NCBI GenBank assembly: GCA_023229825.1
Contig: JALNYN010000003.1
Span: 1 to 64,000 of the forward strand
Direction of reading: 5' to 3'
Source: Minisyncoccota bacterium
Lineage (GTDB): Bacteria; Patescibacteriota; Minisyncoccia; Phycocordibacterales; CAIJYI01
DNA length: 64,000 nucleotides
This document shows positions 1 through 7,799 of the stretch, one piece after another. The position numbers and the translations under genes are program-made. A model generated the notes under the pieces. It searched no databases. It was not told where the DNA came from and was given only the letters and a program-made list of their open reading frames with translations. Position 1 is the stretch's first letter. Every line of letters begins with the position of its first letter.

Positions 1-2
1 TT

Positions 3-31
3 AAACCCGCCTTGGATCGTGGCGGGTTTTT
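3..31. terminator. Terminator hairpin left of ftsA
   Basis: A GC-rich stem (AAACCCGCC / GGCGGGTTT) is followed by five Ts on the plus strand and a shorter T run on the minus strand. It lies between the ftsA stop and the window edge. It can end the ftsA transcript, or one entering from the left, so a following ftsZ would not be simply co-transcribed. Confidence 0.75.
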
Positions 32-58
32 GGCTTGTTTGATAGGTTTATTGGATGG

Positions 59-1258
59 TCAAGGCAGGAATTGTTTGAAAAAATCGAGAAGGAAATTTTT
101 GATGTTTTTTACGCTGGGTACGCCGCCGCTCGACTCTTTGTCGGAACTGAAACCGAGAATGCAAAGACCGTACGCCACGGTCCACGCGGGGATGTTTACC
201 ATTTCGCCTTTGAATTGCGAATCGCCTGAGCGTGGGTCGGCGGATCCAAAAGAAGGATAACCGATACGGGAGGGAAGATGGAGCGCAGCTTTTGCCATAT
301 CCGAAACCGCAGAGATGCCGGAACCGCCGCCGGTGATGATGACGCCCGCGGGGAGCAATTGATTTCTTCCGATCTGCGTCAGGTGAGCGTCGATAAGATC
401 AAAAATATCCGAAAGACGCGCAGATACTATGTCGTCGACCTTTTTCTTCGGGAAACGTGAGTCGGCTGTTTTTCCAAGCTTGATGCTTTCTGCTTCGTCG
501 AGAGACACTTTGAGGCCGAGAGCGAGGTCGTTGGTTATGTCGGTCGAACCGATAGGGAAGACTTTAAGCGAAACGGGAATATTATTTTCAAACACCACGA
601 TCGATACGGTTTCAGCGCCGATGTTGGCGAGAACACATCCGGCGGTTTTTTGCTGGCGCGTGATCGTGACGTATCCGGCAGCAAGGGGAGACGCGAATAC
701 ATCTTCAACTTCTATGCCGGCTTCCTCCACGGCAAGGATAGTGTCGTTGATGTGCTGAGAGAGAGCGGTGATGAGCAGAAGCTTGGCTTCCAGCTTCATT
801 CCTTTCATCCTTTGTGGTTTGCCGAGCACTTCATTTCCATCGAGACGATAGCTGATGGGAATGGCGTGTATAATACGCTTGTTTTGGAGCTCCCGGGATT
901 CCGTTTCGCATGAGTCGATCGCTTTTTTTATATCGAGATCGGTGACTTCGCCATCCGCTCTGGTGATCATCGCCGTGCCCGTGGCTGATATGCCGTCGAG
1001 CCCGATGCCGCCCGCGGAAATAAATGCGCGGCGTACTTTTACTCCCGATGCCTTCTCTGCTTTCGCGACCGCTGTTTGAATGCTTTTGGCCGTGTCGCCG
1101 ATATTGACGATGTATCCATGGCGCAAGCCTCGAGATTCTGACATACCCGTCCCGATGATGCGGGGCATGGTCATATCTTTTCCCCACTCAGCGATAACAA
1201 CCCGCACCGTGTACGTTCCGATATCTATTCCCGTAACAATTTCTCTTTTTCTTTGCAT
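59..1258 (-). CDS. ftsA: Cell division protein FtsA
   Basis: An actin-fold ATPase that tethers FtsZ to the membrane and recruits the divisome. The 399 residues begin with the phosphate-1 motif GIDIGTYTVRVVIAE and carry the SHS2-type insertion typical of FtsA. A later glycine-rich phosphate-2 motif reads VIITGGGSGI. The C-terminus (VKNIKNFLLDFFKQFLP) is an amphipathic helix, matching the FtsA membrane-targeting sequence. Length fits the family (about 400-420 aa). It follows ybeY on the same strand after a 378-bp gap holding a REP pair, so it probably has its own promoter. ftsZ is not in the window. The assignment is secure; which partner gene lies to the left is unknown. Confidence 0.93.
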   Translation of the reverse strand: MQRKREIVTGIDIGTYTVRVVIAEWGKDMTMPRIIGTGMSESRGLRHGYIVNIGDTAKSIQTAVAKAEKASGVKVRRAFISAGGIGLDGISATGTAMITRADGEVTDLDIKKAIDSCETESRELQNKRIIHAIPISYRLDGNEVLGKPQRMKGMKLEAKLLLITALSQHINDTILAVEEAGIEVEDVFASPLAAGYVTITRQQKTAGCVLANIGAETVSIVVFENNIPVSLKVFPIGSTDITNDLALGLKVSLDEAESIKLGKTADSRFPKKKVDDIVSARLSDIFDLIDAHLTQIGRNQLLPAGVIITGGGSGISAVSDMAKAALHLPSRIGYPSFGSADPRSGDSQFKGEMVNIPAWTVAYGLCILGFSSDKESSGGVPSVKNIKNFLLDFFKQFLP

Positions 1259-1479
1259 GAGGAAATATTCGCGTAGGAAATTAGAAAGAAGCTAAACTTT
1301 TTCTTCTCTTATTTCCATTATACCGCCATATTTCATTCCTTTCAAATGAAACACGAAAGTGGATAACTGAGACAAAAGATTTAAGGATTAACGGATTTAG
1401 GGATTTACGGATGCGGACGAGATGAAAAATAGACCCTCCTCCGCTAAAGCTACGGCAGGGCAAGAAATAGAAAAACTTT

Positions 1480-1604
1480 GCCAGAGCGGGGTTGCACCCC
1501 GGTCTGGAATGACATTTGTGATTCCGCTATGTTTTTTTGTGGAGTCAAAAAAAGTGAGACACTTCAAACGTTTCGGTTCGGGGTGCAACCCCGAACCGGC
1601 GACG
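1480..1604. repeat. Inverted pair of REP palindromes (family A)
   Basis: Two copies of the dispersed family-A palindrome face each other. The first (1480-1511) is GCCAGAGCGGGGTTGC plus its complement arm. The second (1566-1604) starts AAACGTTTCGG and ends in CCGGCGACG. This BIME-like arrangement recurs at 2731-2852, 26431-26566, 48759-48881 and 55969-56092. It fills the ftsA-ybeY gap, in which I see no gene. Confidence 0.8.
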
Positions 1605-1636
1605 AAAGACAAGCAGAGGATAATTTGAGCAAGAAA

Positions 1637-2029
1637 TTATACGCGGAATTTTTTTCGGGTCTTGGCTTCGGATTTTTCCATTTCGTTGCCGTGGTCCATT
1701 CCTTTGAGGTGATAGAGTCCGTGGATGTAAAGATGAACGATAAATTGTTCATGAGTTTCGTCAAACAGGTGCGCTTCTTGTTTCGAGCGATGAAGATCGA
1801 TAAAGATCTCGCCGCTCTCTTTTGAGAGAGGGAAGGAGAGTATATTCGCAGGTTTGTCTTTGCCGCGCAGTTCGCGGTTCATTTTTCTTGAGCGCGACGA
1901 CCCGATCCAAACGAGAGAGAGGTCGTACTTTTTTCCGAGAACGTGATCTTTAATATCACGAAAAAGCAACCCGTCTACTGCCGGATTGCTTCTTGTTTTA
2001 TTAAGTACTGAGAAATTTTCTTCCTCCAT
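1637..2029 (-). CDS. ybeY: Endoribonuclease YbeY (rRNA maturation)
   Basis: A zinc-dependent endoribonuclease involved in 16S rRNA 3'-end maturation and ribosome quality control. The defining metal motif is present as HGLYHLKGMDH (H-x3-H-x5-H) near the C-terminus, with the family's NILSFP strand upstream. The 130 aa are somewhat short, as usual in reduced genomes. The gene starts 9 bp after the rpsU stop on the same strand, so the two form an operon linking ribosome assembly functions. The ATG at 2029 is the first in frame after rpsU. Confidence 0.93.
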   Translation of the reverse strand: MEEENFSVLNKTRSNPAVDGLLFRDIKDHVLGKKYDLSLVWIGSSRSRKMNRELRGKDKPANILSFPLSKESGEIFIDLHRSKQEAHLFDETHEQFIVHLYIHGLYHLKGMDHGNEMEKSEAKTRKKFRV

Positions 2030-2038
2030 TTGGGAAGA

Positions 2039-2275
2039 TTAATTTTTTACCGCAATTTTTCCGAGCTTCTTCAGACGATCCATCTTTTTGGTGGTCTCAA
2101 GATTCTTCAAGACGCGGCGTTTTTTGCGCAGCTTGGACTCCGGACGCGTGGTGTATTTCTGCCCGCGGACCGTATTCAATATCTTGGCGCCATGCATCTT
2201 CTTGGTAAAACGACGAAGAAGATTGATGGTATTCTCGTTTTGCGTTTTCTCCACTTCTATTACTGTCATAGTCAT
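2039..2275 (-). CDS. rpsU: 30S ribosomal protein bS21
   Basis: A small, strongly basic protein of the 30S platform. After MTMTVIEVEKTQNENTINLL comes the RRFTK element typical of bS21, then an Arg/Lys-rich tail. I chose the ATG at 2275 because the family starts just before the V-x-V-E strand; the ATG at 2269 is equally possible. An upstream in-frame ATG at 2311 would add an atypical hydrophobic N-terminus and is rejected. No Shine-Dalgarno is visible. It is the first gene of an rpsU-ybeY operon. Confidence 0.85.
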   Translation of the reverse strand: MTMTVIEVEKTQNENTINLLRRFTKKMHGAKILNTVRGQKYTTRPESKLRKKRRVLKNLETTKKMDRLKKLGKIAVKN

Positions 2276-2324
2276 AGGGAACATACTATCACAGAGAACG
2301 AAAACGCGCAATATTTCGGTGATG

Positions 2325-2353
2325 TTGACAATTATTATTATAAATGTTATATC
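2325..2353 (+). promoter_or_regulatory. Promoter of small gene 2392
   Basis: TTGACA, a 17-nt spacer, then TATATC, lying 38 bp upstream of a small SD-led gene. Confidence 0.7.
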
Positions 2354-2391
2354 TGTATCAGTTTAAGTTCAACAACACAAGGGGAAATAAA

Positions 2392-2574
2392 ATGAGCGCT
2401 GAAATGATCGAAAAACCAAAAATAGATCATCTTTTTGATGAAGAAAAAATTATCATGAACGGGAAGAGTGTTTCACTCCGTCGTTGTAATGTTAATTCGC
2501 GAGTAGTTCAATATGGAAGCGATATTAATGGTCGTATCCGGATGGATGAATTTCTTCGAATGCTGGAACACTAA
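2392..2574 (+). CDS. Small hypothetical protein (60 aa)
   Basis: Not recognised. I start it at the ATG at 2392 because AAGGGGA precedes it at good spacing; the in-frame codons upstream overlap the promoter. The product is soluble and mixed-charge, with no membrane segment or motif I can name. It forms a complete single-gene unit: consensus promoter at 2325-2353, SD, ORF, and an intrinsic terminator at 2595-2629. This organisation recurs in the accessory genes of the window and differs from the leaderless housekeeping genes. Confidence 0.7.
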   Translation: MSAEMIEKPKIDHLFDEEKIIMNGKSVSLRRCNVNSRVVQYGSDINGRIRMDEFLRMLEH

Positions 2575-2594
2575 GATAACGATACGTTTCATCC

Positions 2595-2629
2595 AAAAGC
2601 GTTGCGGTTAAAACCGCAACGCTTTTTTA
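2595..2629 (+). terminator. Intrinsic terminator
   Basis: A perfect stem AAAAGCGTTGCGGTT / AACCGCAACGCTTTT with a T run. A very similar hairpin follows the next small gene (3252-3285). Confidence 0.9.
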
Positions 2630-2730
2630 TACATAGTTGATCAACGTTTCGGACAGGGTCAGAGACCCGCGTCCGGCAGGAGAATTTTCTAACGGTAACT
2701 CCTCACACCTCTTAAAATATCGTAGTCCGT

Positions 2731-2852
2731 TGCCGGAGCGGGGTTGCACCCCGTTCCGAAACGTTTGAGCTGTCATCTGGAGGTTTGTGATAAATCAAAA
2801 AAACTCGACATTTTAAACGTTTTGGTTCGAGGTACAACCTCGAACCGGCGAC
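2731..2852. repeat. Inverted pair of REP palindromes (family A)
   Basis: First unit 2731-2767 (GCCGGAGCGGGGTTGC ... GAAACGTTT), second unit 2815-2852 in the opposite orientation (AAACGTTTTGGTTCGAGG ... CCGGCGACA). It occupies the 370-bp gap between two small genes. Apart from the terminator, I see nothing else there. Confidence 0.8.
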
Positions 2853-2945
2853 AAATTTTGTAGGGGTGTGAGGAGATATTTCTAACCGGTGTTGACAAAT
2901 TTATCTAAGATATTCTTTTTACAGAAAAACGATGTGGAGGTGTAA

Positions 2946-3239
2946 ATGAAACAGAACAGAAAAGTGAAAGAATTTTTGAATGAACTCGTAGCAATGTTTA
3001 ATGTAAAAGCAGAACATTCCGGTACATCCAATAATGGGGAAAACATCTGGCGTATTTCACAAAAATTAACGGAGATAGCGGACAGCGAAAACCCCAATTG
3101 GGAAAAAGAAATAGATTGCGAAATAATGAAACAAATAATTTGGGCAAATTTACGTTTTTTTGTCGAAGGTCGTAATGTTATAGACACAAACCACCAAATG
3201 TACGCATGGGTAATTTATGAAATAGTACGAGATTGCTAA
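2946..3239 (+). CDS. Hypothetical protein (97 aa)
   Basis: Not recognised. The ATG is preceded by GGAGGTG at ideal spacing. The sequence is soluble with alternating charged helices and several Trp residues (IWRISQKL, NPNWEKEIDCE, IIWANLRFFVE), suggesting a small helical protein. A TTGACA at 2892 is upstream, but its -10 is weak. A terminator follows at 3252-3285 that resembles the one after the preceding small gene, so the two may be a dispersed pair of accessory units. Confidence 0.7.
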   Translation: MKQNRKVKEFLNELVAMFNVKAEHSGTSNNGENIWRISQKLTEIADSENPNWEKEIDCEIMKQIIWANLRFFVEGRNVIDTNHQMYAWVIYEIVRDC

Positions 3240-3251
3240 ACATAGCAAACC

Positions 3252-3285
3252 AAAAGCGCTGCGGTTTTAACCGCAACGCTTTTTT
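3252..3285 (+). terminator. Intrinsic terminator
   Basis: Stem AAAAGCGCTGCGGTT / AACCGCAACGCTTTT with a T run, nearly identical to the hairpin at 2595. Confidence 0.9.
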
Positions 3286-3298
3286 CTTGCTTTCCATT

Positions 3299-3382
3299 GT
3301 TCGCTACACCAAGGACAGTCCTTTCCCCGTCATTCCGCTGCGCTCCATTCCTCCTTAAGGACTGTTCTTGTTTCCGCTCGTT
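3299..3382. repeat. Family D repeat element
   Basis: Bounded by CGCTACACCAAGGACAGTC on the left and CTCCTTAAGGACTG ... TTTCCGCTC on the right. A second copy lies inverted at 16196-16301 with the same ends and a different interior. The short inverted GGACAGTCC / GGACTGTTC arms suggest a small non-coding mobile element or fold-back repeat. Confidence 0.6.
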
Positions 3383-3424
3383 TGGACTTTATGAACTTGA
3401 TAAACTTGATAACTTGATGAACTT

Positions 3425-4807
3425 TTATTTTATCGTCTTCACATACTTTGCCAACTCGGTGATCTTTACCGTCTCCTGCGACCTCGTGTTCATATCGCGT
3501 ACGATGACGGTGTCGTCAATGGCTTCTTTTTCTCCGAAGATGATGGCGTACGGAATTTTATTTTTCTCTGCGGCCGAGAGCTGGCTTCCGAGCGAATCTT
3601 TGGCGAGCGATTGAGCGATCGGAATGCGCGCGTTCCGTAAAATTTCGATAATATTCAGACTGCGCATTTTTGCGTGGGTGCCGAGCTGAATGAAGTAGAC
3701 TTTCGGGTGTTTGATAATGCGCGGGTCCATGCGCTTGTATCCTTGGGTCATGAATATCCGCTCAACGCCCAAGCCAACGCCGATCGCCGGAATGTCTTTT
3801 TTGCTTCCAAGATTTTTTGCGAGGTAATCATAGCGTCCGCCTCCGCCGAGTGCGAGGGAGACAGCGACGATCTCGGATTCTTTTACGTTCTTATCTCCTT
3901 TCTTTCCTCCTTTTGCTTCCGGTTTTTCTTCCGCTTCCATGGCCGGAACGTCTTCGTAGGTTTCTTCCGTGATCTCAAAAACGGTGCGCGAATAGTAGTC
4001 AAGTCCGCGGACGAGATTGTTGTTGATGCGGTAGGGGATGTTCAGCGCTTCGAGATACTCCAATACTTCTTTAAAATGCGAGCGGCATTCATCGCACAGG
4101 TGAGTGACTGAGCTCGGCGCTCCTTCTTTGATCACTTGGCATTTGGGGTTTTTGCAATCGAGCAGACGGAGCGGGTTTTCTTTTACTCGCCTCTTGCAGT
4201 CTACGCAAAGTTCCGAAAGGTGTTTTTTGTAATAATTCGCGAGTTCTTTGACATATTTGGGGCGGCATTCGCGATCGCCGATGCTGTTGATATTGAGAAC
4301 GAGATTTTGAAGGCCGGCTTCTTTTAATATGATCATCGTCGTGTGGATGACCGTGGCGTCCGCGATAGCTTTCGGAGTACCGAGGATCTCAAGACCGAAC
4401 GATTGGAATTGACGAGTGCGGCCTTTCTGAGGGTTTTCGTGGCGGAAGAACGGACCTTTGTAGTAGAGCATGACCGGCTGGGTCCACGACTGCATGCCGT
4501 GTTCGATATACGCGCGCATGATCGGCGCGGTGCCTTCCGGACGCATTACCAAATGATCGCCGCCCTTGGTTTTGAGCGAGTACATTTCTTTTTCGACGAG
4601 ATCGGTGTCTTGCCCGACTCCGGAAGTAAACAATTCTTCCTTTTCAAGGATAGGCGTTTCGATCGGCTTGAAACCGTAATACATGGCTATCTCGGATGCT
4701 TTCTCGTAGAAACCGCTATAAGCATAGGATTCCTCTCCAATGATATCTTGCATTCCTTTCACACTCGTCGGAACTTCTTTTTTTGCGCTTGAATTTGCTT
4801 TAGTCAT
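3425..4807 (-). CDS. hisS: Histidyl-tRNA synthetase
   Basis: A class II aminoacyl-tRNA synthetase charging tRNA-His. Motif 2 is visible as FFRHENPQKGRTRQFQSFG, the histidine-A motif as LVRGLDYYSRTVFEI, and motif 3 within GVGLGVERI. A C-terminal anticodon-binding domain follows (KVYFIQLG ... YAIIFGEKE). Length 460 aa is a little above the family norm. The excess is a Lys/Glu-rich insertion after the HisA motif (AEEKPEAKGGKKGDKNVKES) before LALGGGGRYD. A cysteine set (C-x2-C ... C-x4-C ... C-x2-C) lies in the middle insertion and may bind zinc. The start gives the usual N-terminus leading to KGMQDI. Confidence 0.96.
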   Translation of the reverse strand: MTKANSSAKKEVPTSVKGMQDIIGEESYAYSGFYEKASEIAMYYGFKPIETPILEKEELFTSGVGQDTDLVEKEMYSLKTKGGDHLVMRPEGTAPIMRAYIEHGMQSWTQPVMLYYKGPFFRHENPQKGRTRQFQSFGLEILGTPKAIADATVIHTTMIILKEAGLQNLVLNINSIGDRECRPKYVKELANYYKKHLSELCVDCKRRVKENPLRLLDCKNPKCQVIKEGAPSSVTHLCDECRSHFKEVLEYLEALNIPYRINNNLVRGLDYYSRTVFEITEETYEDVPAMEAEEKPEAKGGKKGDKNVKESEIVAVSLALGGGGRYDYLAKNLGSKKDIPAIGVGLGVERIFMTQGYKRMDPRIIKHPKVYFIQLGTHAKMRSLNIIEILRNARIPIAQSLAKDSLGSQLSAAEKNKIPYAIIFGEKEAIDDTVIVRDMNTRSQETVKITELAKYVKTIK

Positions 4808-4839
4808 GATCTTTTTTTAAGATGGCCGTTTGGTAATTA

Positions 4840-5478
4840 TTATTCATTTTGTTTTCCGGGAAAGAGCCCCGCTGTTTGGAGCGGAAACAATCTTACAAAA
4901 ACTCTTCCGATAATATTTTTTTTGTGAAGCGGTCCCCACATTCTGGAATCGAGGCTGTTGCTGCGATTATCGCCCATGACAAAATATTCGTTCTCGCCAA
5001 GCGTTTCGGTGAAATTGTCATAGGAAAGTTCTTTGATGTACGGCTCGTTCAATACTTTTCCCGAAGGATACGCCGCCCCAGTGATGGTTATGATCCCATT
5101 CGATACCGACACTTTTTCGTTCGGCAAACCGATAATGCGCTTGATGAAATATTTGGACGGGTCTTTCGGGTACTTGAAGACGATCACATCGCCTCTCTCG
5201 GGCTGTTCTTTTCGATAGGTGAGCTCATCGACAATAAGATATTGTCCGTCAGAGTAGGTCGGATCCATCGATTCGCCGCGCACTATAAACGGCTGAGCGA
5301 TAAAGAGGCGTATCGGAGCAACAATGAGAATGGAAATGATCGTGAACTTAATGATCTCCATAATGAAAGAGCCGGTCGAAACATCTTCAGATCCTGTATT
5401 TTGAGGTTCATTTTCCAGCATTTTCGGATGAAACGGCGGAATTTTTAGTTCCGGATTTTTATTGTTTTCAGATATCAT
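4840..5478 (-). CDS. lepB: Signal peptidase I
   Basis: A membrane serine protease that removes Sec signal peptides. A single N-terminal membrane segment (about residues 40-62, FTIISILIVAPIRLFIA) precedes the catalytic Ser in RGESMDPT (S70) and the Lys general base in KRIIGLP (K113). The box GDNRSNSLDSR is intact. The 212 aa with one anchor are of the short Gram-positive/monoderm type. It lies 32 bp upstream of hisS on the same strand and is probably co-transcribed with it. The cytoplasmic 40-residue N-terminus is Pro/Asn-rich and could be shortened if a later start is used. Confidence 0.95.
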   Translation of the reverse strand: MISENNKNPELKIPPFHPKMLENEPQNTGSEDVSTGSFIMEIIKFTIISILIVAPIRLFIAQPFIVRGESMDPTYSDGQYLIVDELTYRKEQPERGDVIVFKYPKDPSKYFIKRIIGLPNEKVSVSNGIITITGAAYPSGKVLNEPYIKELSYDNFTETLGENEYFVMGDNRSNSLDSRMWGPLHKKNIIGRVFVRLFPLQTAGLFPGKQNE

Positions 5479-5582
5479 AATGTTGAATATTGCCCTATTT
5501 TACCTCATAGTAGGACTTCGCGCAAGGAGCGGTTTTCCCCTGTATTCAGGCTATTTTTTTGAAAATGAGCGTTACGAAACAC

Positions 5583-5609
5583 TTGACGTATATCGATTAA
5601 TGTTATAAC
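5583..5609 (+). promoter_or_regulatory. Promoter of def
   Basis: TTGACG, 15-nt spacer, TATAAC, about 35 bp ahead of the SD-led def start. Confidence 0.55.
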
Positions 5610-5643
5610 ATATGTGAAGTTTTTCTTTATAACGGAGGGGATA

Positions 5644-6081
5644 ATGATCCTTGAAATAGTGAAGGCGGGGAATTCGATCTTGCGCCAACAAGCCAAAGAA
5701 GTGTCGGATGTGCTGGACCCTGAAATACAAAAATTGATCGATGATATGGAGGAAACGCTGGCATCGGAAAAAAAAGGCGTCGGTCTCGCCGCTCCTCAAG
5801 TCGGCCGTTCGCTTCGCATAATCTCAGTTAAAACCGCAGACTTTACGGAGGTACTCATCAATCCGGTCATTGTCGAGCGCCACTCGCTTGAGAAGATCGC
5901 AAAAGAAAGATGTTTGAGCATTCCTTCTGTCGAGAAAAAAGTGAGGCGCTCGCGAAAGATCACCGTCTGGTATCTGACTCGCGAAGGTTTCGAACTTCAA
6001 TTAACGCTGAAAGATTTTTCCGCCCGCGTCGTACAGCATGAGGTGGATCATTTGAATGGCGTTTTGCTCACCGACAAATAA
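5644..6081 (+). CDS. def: Peptide deformylase
   Basis: Removes the N-formyl group from nascent proteins. Motif I is GVGLAAPQ (45-52) and motif III is HEVDH (132-136). Motif II, normally EGCLS, reads ERCLS (88-92): the metal-ligand Cys90 is kept, but the preceding Gly is Arg. I start at 5644, where GGAGGGG precedes the ATG at optimal distance; the in-frame codons back to 5614 run through the 5' leader. Length 145 aa is at the short end. A strong terminator follows at 6109, so the gene is monocistronic. Confidence 0.93.
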   Translation: MILEIVKAGNSILRQQAKEVSDVLDPEIQKLIDDMEETLASEKKGVGLAAPQVGRSLRIISVKTADFTEVLINPVIVERHSLEKIAKERCLSIPSVEKKVRRSRKITVWYLTREGFELQLTLKDFSARVVQHEVDHLNGVLLTDK

Positions 6082-6108
6082 TTTGTTCGCGGTCGAAAAG
6101 ATCGCCCG

Positions 6109-6138
6109 CCCGCACGGAAATTTCCGTGCGGGTTTTTG
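6109..6138 (+). terminator. Intrinsic terminator of def
   Basis: Perfect 12-bp stem CCCGCACGGAAA / TTTCCGTGCGGG followed by TTTTT. Confidence 0.93.
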
Positions 6139-6169
6139 TTTTATTTTTTTTTCTGGTACAATACTTGCT

Positions 6170-6766
6170 ATGCCTTACATCATTGCCGGGCTCGGAAATC
6201 CGGGCGACGAATACCTTAATACGCGCCATAATACCGGGCGCATCATGATCGAGCATTTTCGCGAGACGCATGGTTTTCCCGACTGGAAAGACGATAAGAA
6301 ATCCAAAGCGCTTACCTCAAAAGAAAAGATCGGAACAGAAAGCGTTGTGCTTATGGAGCCGAACAACTTTATGAACAACTCGGGGAAGTCGGTCGCGCCG
6401 CTCGTTAAAAGCAGAAAAACTGCGGAAAAACTGGTCGTGATCTACGACGATATCGATCTGCCGCTCGGCACCATAAAAATTTCATGGAACAGAAGTTCCG
6501 GCGGACATAACGGACTTGGTTCGATCATCAAGGCTTTAAAAACGCAGGAGTTCATCCGCGTGCGTGTCGGCGTTTCCAAAATGTCCGCGAAGGGCGTGGC
6601 GAAAAAACCAAAAGGAGAGGAAGCGGTCTTGAAATTCTTGCTCGGAGAGTTTAAAAAAGATGAGATGCTTGAGGTCAAGAAGCTCGCGAAGAAGGTTTCC
6701 GCCGCTCTCGAGATGATAATCAGCGAGGGGAAGGAAAAGGCGATGGGAGAATATAACCGGACGTAA
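6170..6766 (+). CDS. pth: Peptidyl-tRNA hydrolase
   Basis: Releases tRNA from peptidyl-tRNA that drops off ribosomes. Key residues are in place: Asn10 in AGLGNPG, catalytic His20 in NTRHNTG, the Asp in VIYDDIDLPLG (93), and SGGHNGLGSI. A Lys-rich C-terminal helix completes 198 aa. The chosen ATG is the family start. TACAAT (6157-6162) ends 7 nt before it, so the message is probably leaderless. An upstream in-frame extension to 6056 runs through the def terminator and is rejected. Confidence 0.95.
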   Translation: MPYIIAGLGNPGDEYLNTRHNTGRIMIEHFRETHGFPDWKDDKKSKALTSKEKIGTESVVLMEPNNFMNNSGKSVAPLVKSRKTAEKLVVIYDDIDLPLGTIKISWNRSSGGHNGLGSIIKALKTQEFIRVRVGVSKMSAKGVAKKPKGEEAVLKFLLGEFKKDEMLEVKKLAKKVSAALEMIISEGKEKAMGEYNRT

Positions 6767-6797
6767 AGATTAAAGAATCGCAGCGACGAACGATCAT

Positions 6798-6835
6798 AAA
6801 AATCCCGCCTTGTTTGAAGGCGGGATCTTGTTTTT
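6798..6835. terminator. Bidirectional terminator
   Basis: Stem AATCCCGCCTT / AAGGCGGGATC with A and T runs on both sides. It lies between convergent pth (plus) and the small membrane gene (minus), whose stop it overlaps. Confidence 0.85.
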
Positions 6836-6965
6836 AGAGTACTCCCGTAAAATAGCCTACGGCGTCAGTTGATCTTATTCCCAAGTATTCACCAAGCGCC
6901 ATCAGCATAGCTGCCAGGATCAAGATGCCCACAAAAAGAAGATTGTTTTTTAATGTTTCGTTCAT
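6834..6965 (-). CDS. Small single-span membrane protein (43 aa)
   Basis: Not recognised. Begins MNETLKNNLLFVG with one hydrophobic span (LLFVGILILAAMLMALG) and a short polar tail. The ATG at 6965 has a GGGAG Shine-Dalgarno 6-7 nt upstream; the ORF extends further without RBS support. It is the second gene of a two-gene small-membrane-protein unit (28 bp after 6994-7128) and ends in the bidirectional terminator shared with pth. Confidence 0.65.
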   Translation of the reverse strand: MNETLKNNLLFVGILILAAMLMALGEYLGIRSTDAVGYFTGVL

Positions 6966-6993
6966 TTTGCTCTCCCGAAAAAAATGTCGGATG

Positions 6994-7128
6994 TTATGGA
7001 AGGTAATACCATGAATTTTCAATAGGCAGCGATACTTTCGAACCCGAATATACAACGATCGCTATAAAAGCGGAAAGTATGGATATGTATAATATAAAGA
7101 ACAGTATTTTTGTCGCCGTTTCGCTCAT
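6994..7128 (-). CDS. Small single-span membrane protein (44 aa)
   Basis: Not recognised. MSETATKILFFILYISILSA is mostly one membrane helix, followed by FIAIVVYSGS and a polar tail ending in WYYLP. The AAGGTGAAG sequence before the ATG is a plausible SD, and a consensus promoter sits at 7163-7191. The coupling of two tiny membrane peptides behind one promoter resembles small toxin or stress-peptide units, but there is no direct evidence of function. Confidence 0.6.
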   Translation of the reverse strand: MSETATKILFFILYISILSAFIAIVVYSGSKVSLPIENSWYYLP

Positions 7129-7162
7129 ATACTTCACCTTGCTGTGTGTTTGCTCTCTCTAT

Positions 7163-7191
7163 ATCGTAGCTCATTTTAACAAAATTGTCAA
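7163..7191 (-). promoter_or_regulatory. Promoter of the two small membrane genes
   Basis: On the minus strand: TTGACA, 17-nt spacer, TACGAT, about 35 bp upstream of the 7128 start. Confidence 0.7.
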
Positions 7192-7310
7192 CCACTACTA
7201 CTACATAATAACCCGGCGTATTTTTTTCGCTCTTTCATGGCATTTCTCGCTTTGAGTGATATTCTGTGATATATATAATCAAGAGGTATTTGACTCAGGG
7301 AGGAAAGTAC

Positions 7311-7685
7311 ATGTATTTTTTAAATAGTTTCGCGCAGTTTGCGGGATCGCTTATCTTTTTTTCGATACTTATATATTTGATCGTTGCGGTCTCGGTCGCG
7401 CTCCCCGCCGTACTGTTCCTTTATGGAAGTGAACGAAAAAAAATCTCACGGATACAATATTTTTTTCACGTCGTTTTACATTTATGGATATGGGTGATCA
7501 TCTCGATTCCCAACATCATCATAGTGCTGTATATTCGACGAAAGATAAAAAGGGGACACACCATTTGGGATATTTCCAAACAATTGAATTGGACGACTCT
7601 CACGGCATGCGAAGTGCAAAGATGGAGCCAAATGTCGCTCTACCAATGCGCTTATATGCCGATCGATAAAATACTCGACCAGTAA
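7311..7685 (+). CDS. Paralogous small membrane protein, copy 1
   Basis: First of four related membrane proteins (with 8437, 8998 and 9439). The 124 aa have two predicted spans (about residues 10-38 and 55-78). A charged, HTH-like C-terminal third follows (IKRGHTIWDISKQLNWTTLT ... EVQRWSQMSLYQC). It aligns best with copy 4, sharing the pattern FxxxxFWIWxIxSxxN and VxRWSxxSxxQC. Start chosen at 7311 with SD GGGAGGA; in-frame codons back to 7266 lack an RBS. The shared C-terminus may be a small DNA- or protein-binding helix pair. Function unknown. Confidence 0.75.
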   Translation: MYFLNSFAQFAGSLIFFSILIYLIVAVSVALPAVLFLYGSERKKISRIQYFFHVVLHLWIWVIISIPNIIIVLYIRRKIKRGHTIWDISKQLNWTTLTACEVQRWSQMSLYQCAYMPIDKILDQ

Positions 7686-7689
7686 AACC

Positions 7690-7722
7690 AAAAAGCTCTC
7701 GCGTAATGCGAGGGCTTTTTTT
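7690..7722 (+). terminator. Cassette terminator 1
   Basis: AAAAAGCTCTCGC / GCGAGGGCTTTTTTT hairpin, the first of four near-identical terminators, one after each membrane-protein paralogue. Confidence 0.9.
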
Positions 7723-7730
7723 ATCGTTTG

Positions 7731-7764
7731 TCGCCGGACGGCAGTTGTACTGCCGTTCGAAACA
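7731..7764. repeat. REP palindrome (family A)
   Basis: GCCGGACGGCAGTTGTAC followed by the complementary arm and GTTCGAAAC. It lies 36 bp ahead of the RAYT gene. Confidence 0.75.
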
Positions 7765-7799
7765 TTGGAAAATCTCACCATGCTTGATATAGTATTTCC

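Noticed and set aside
6056..6169. N-terminal extension of pth
   Set aside because: It runs through the def stop and terminator. The family start is the leaderless ATG at 6170.
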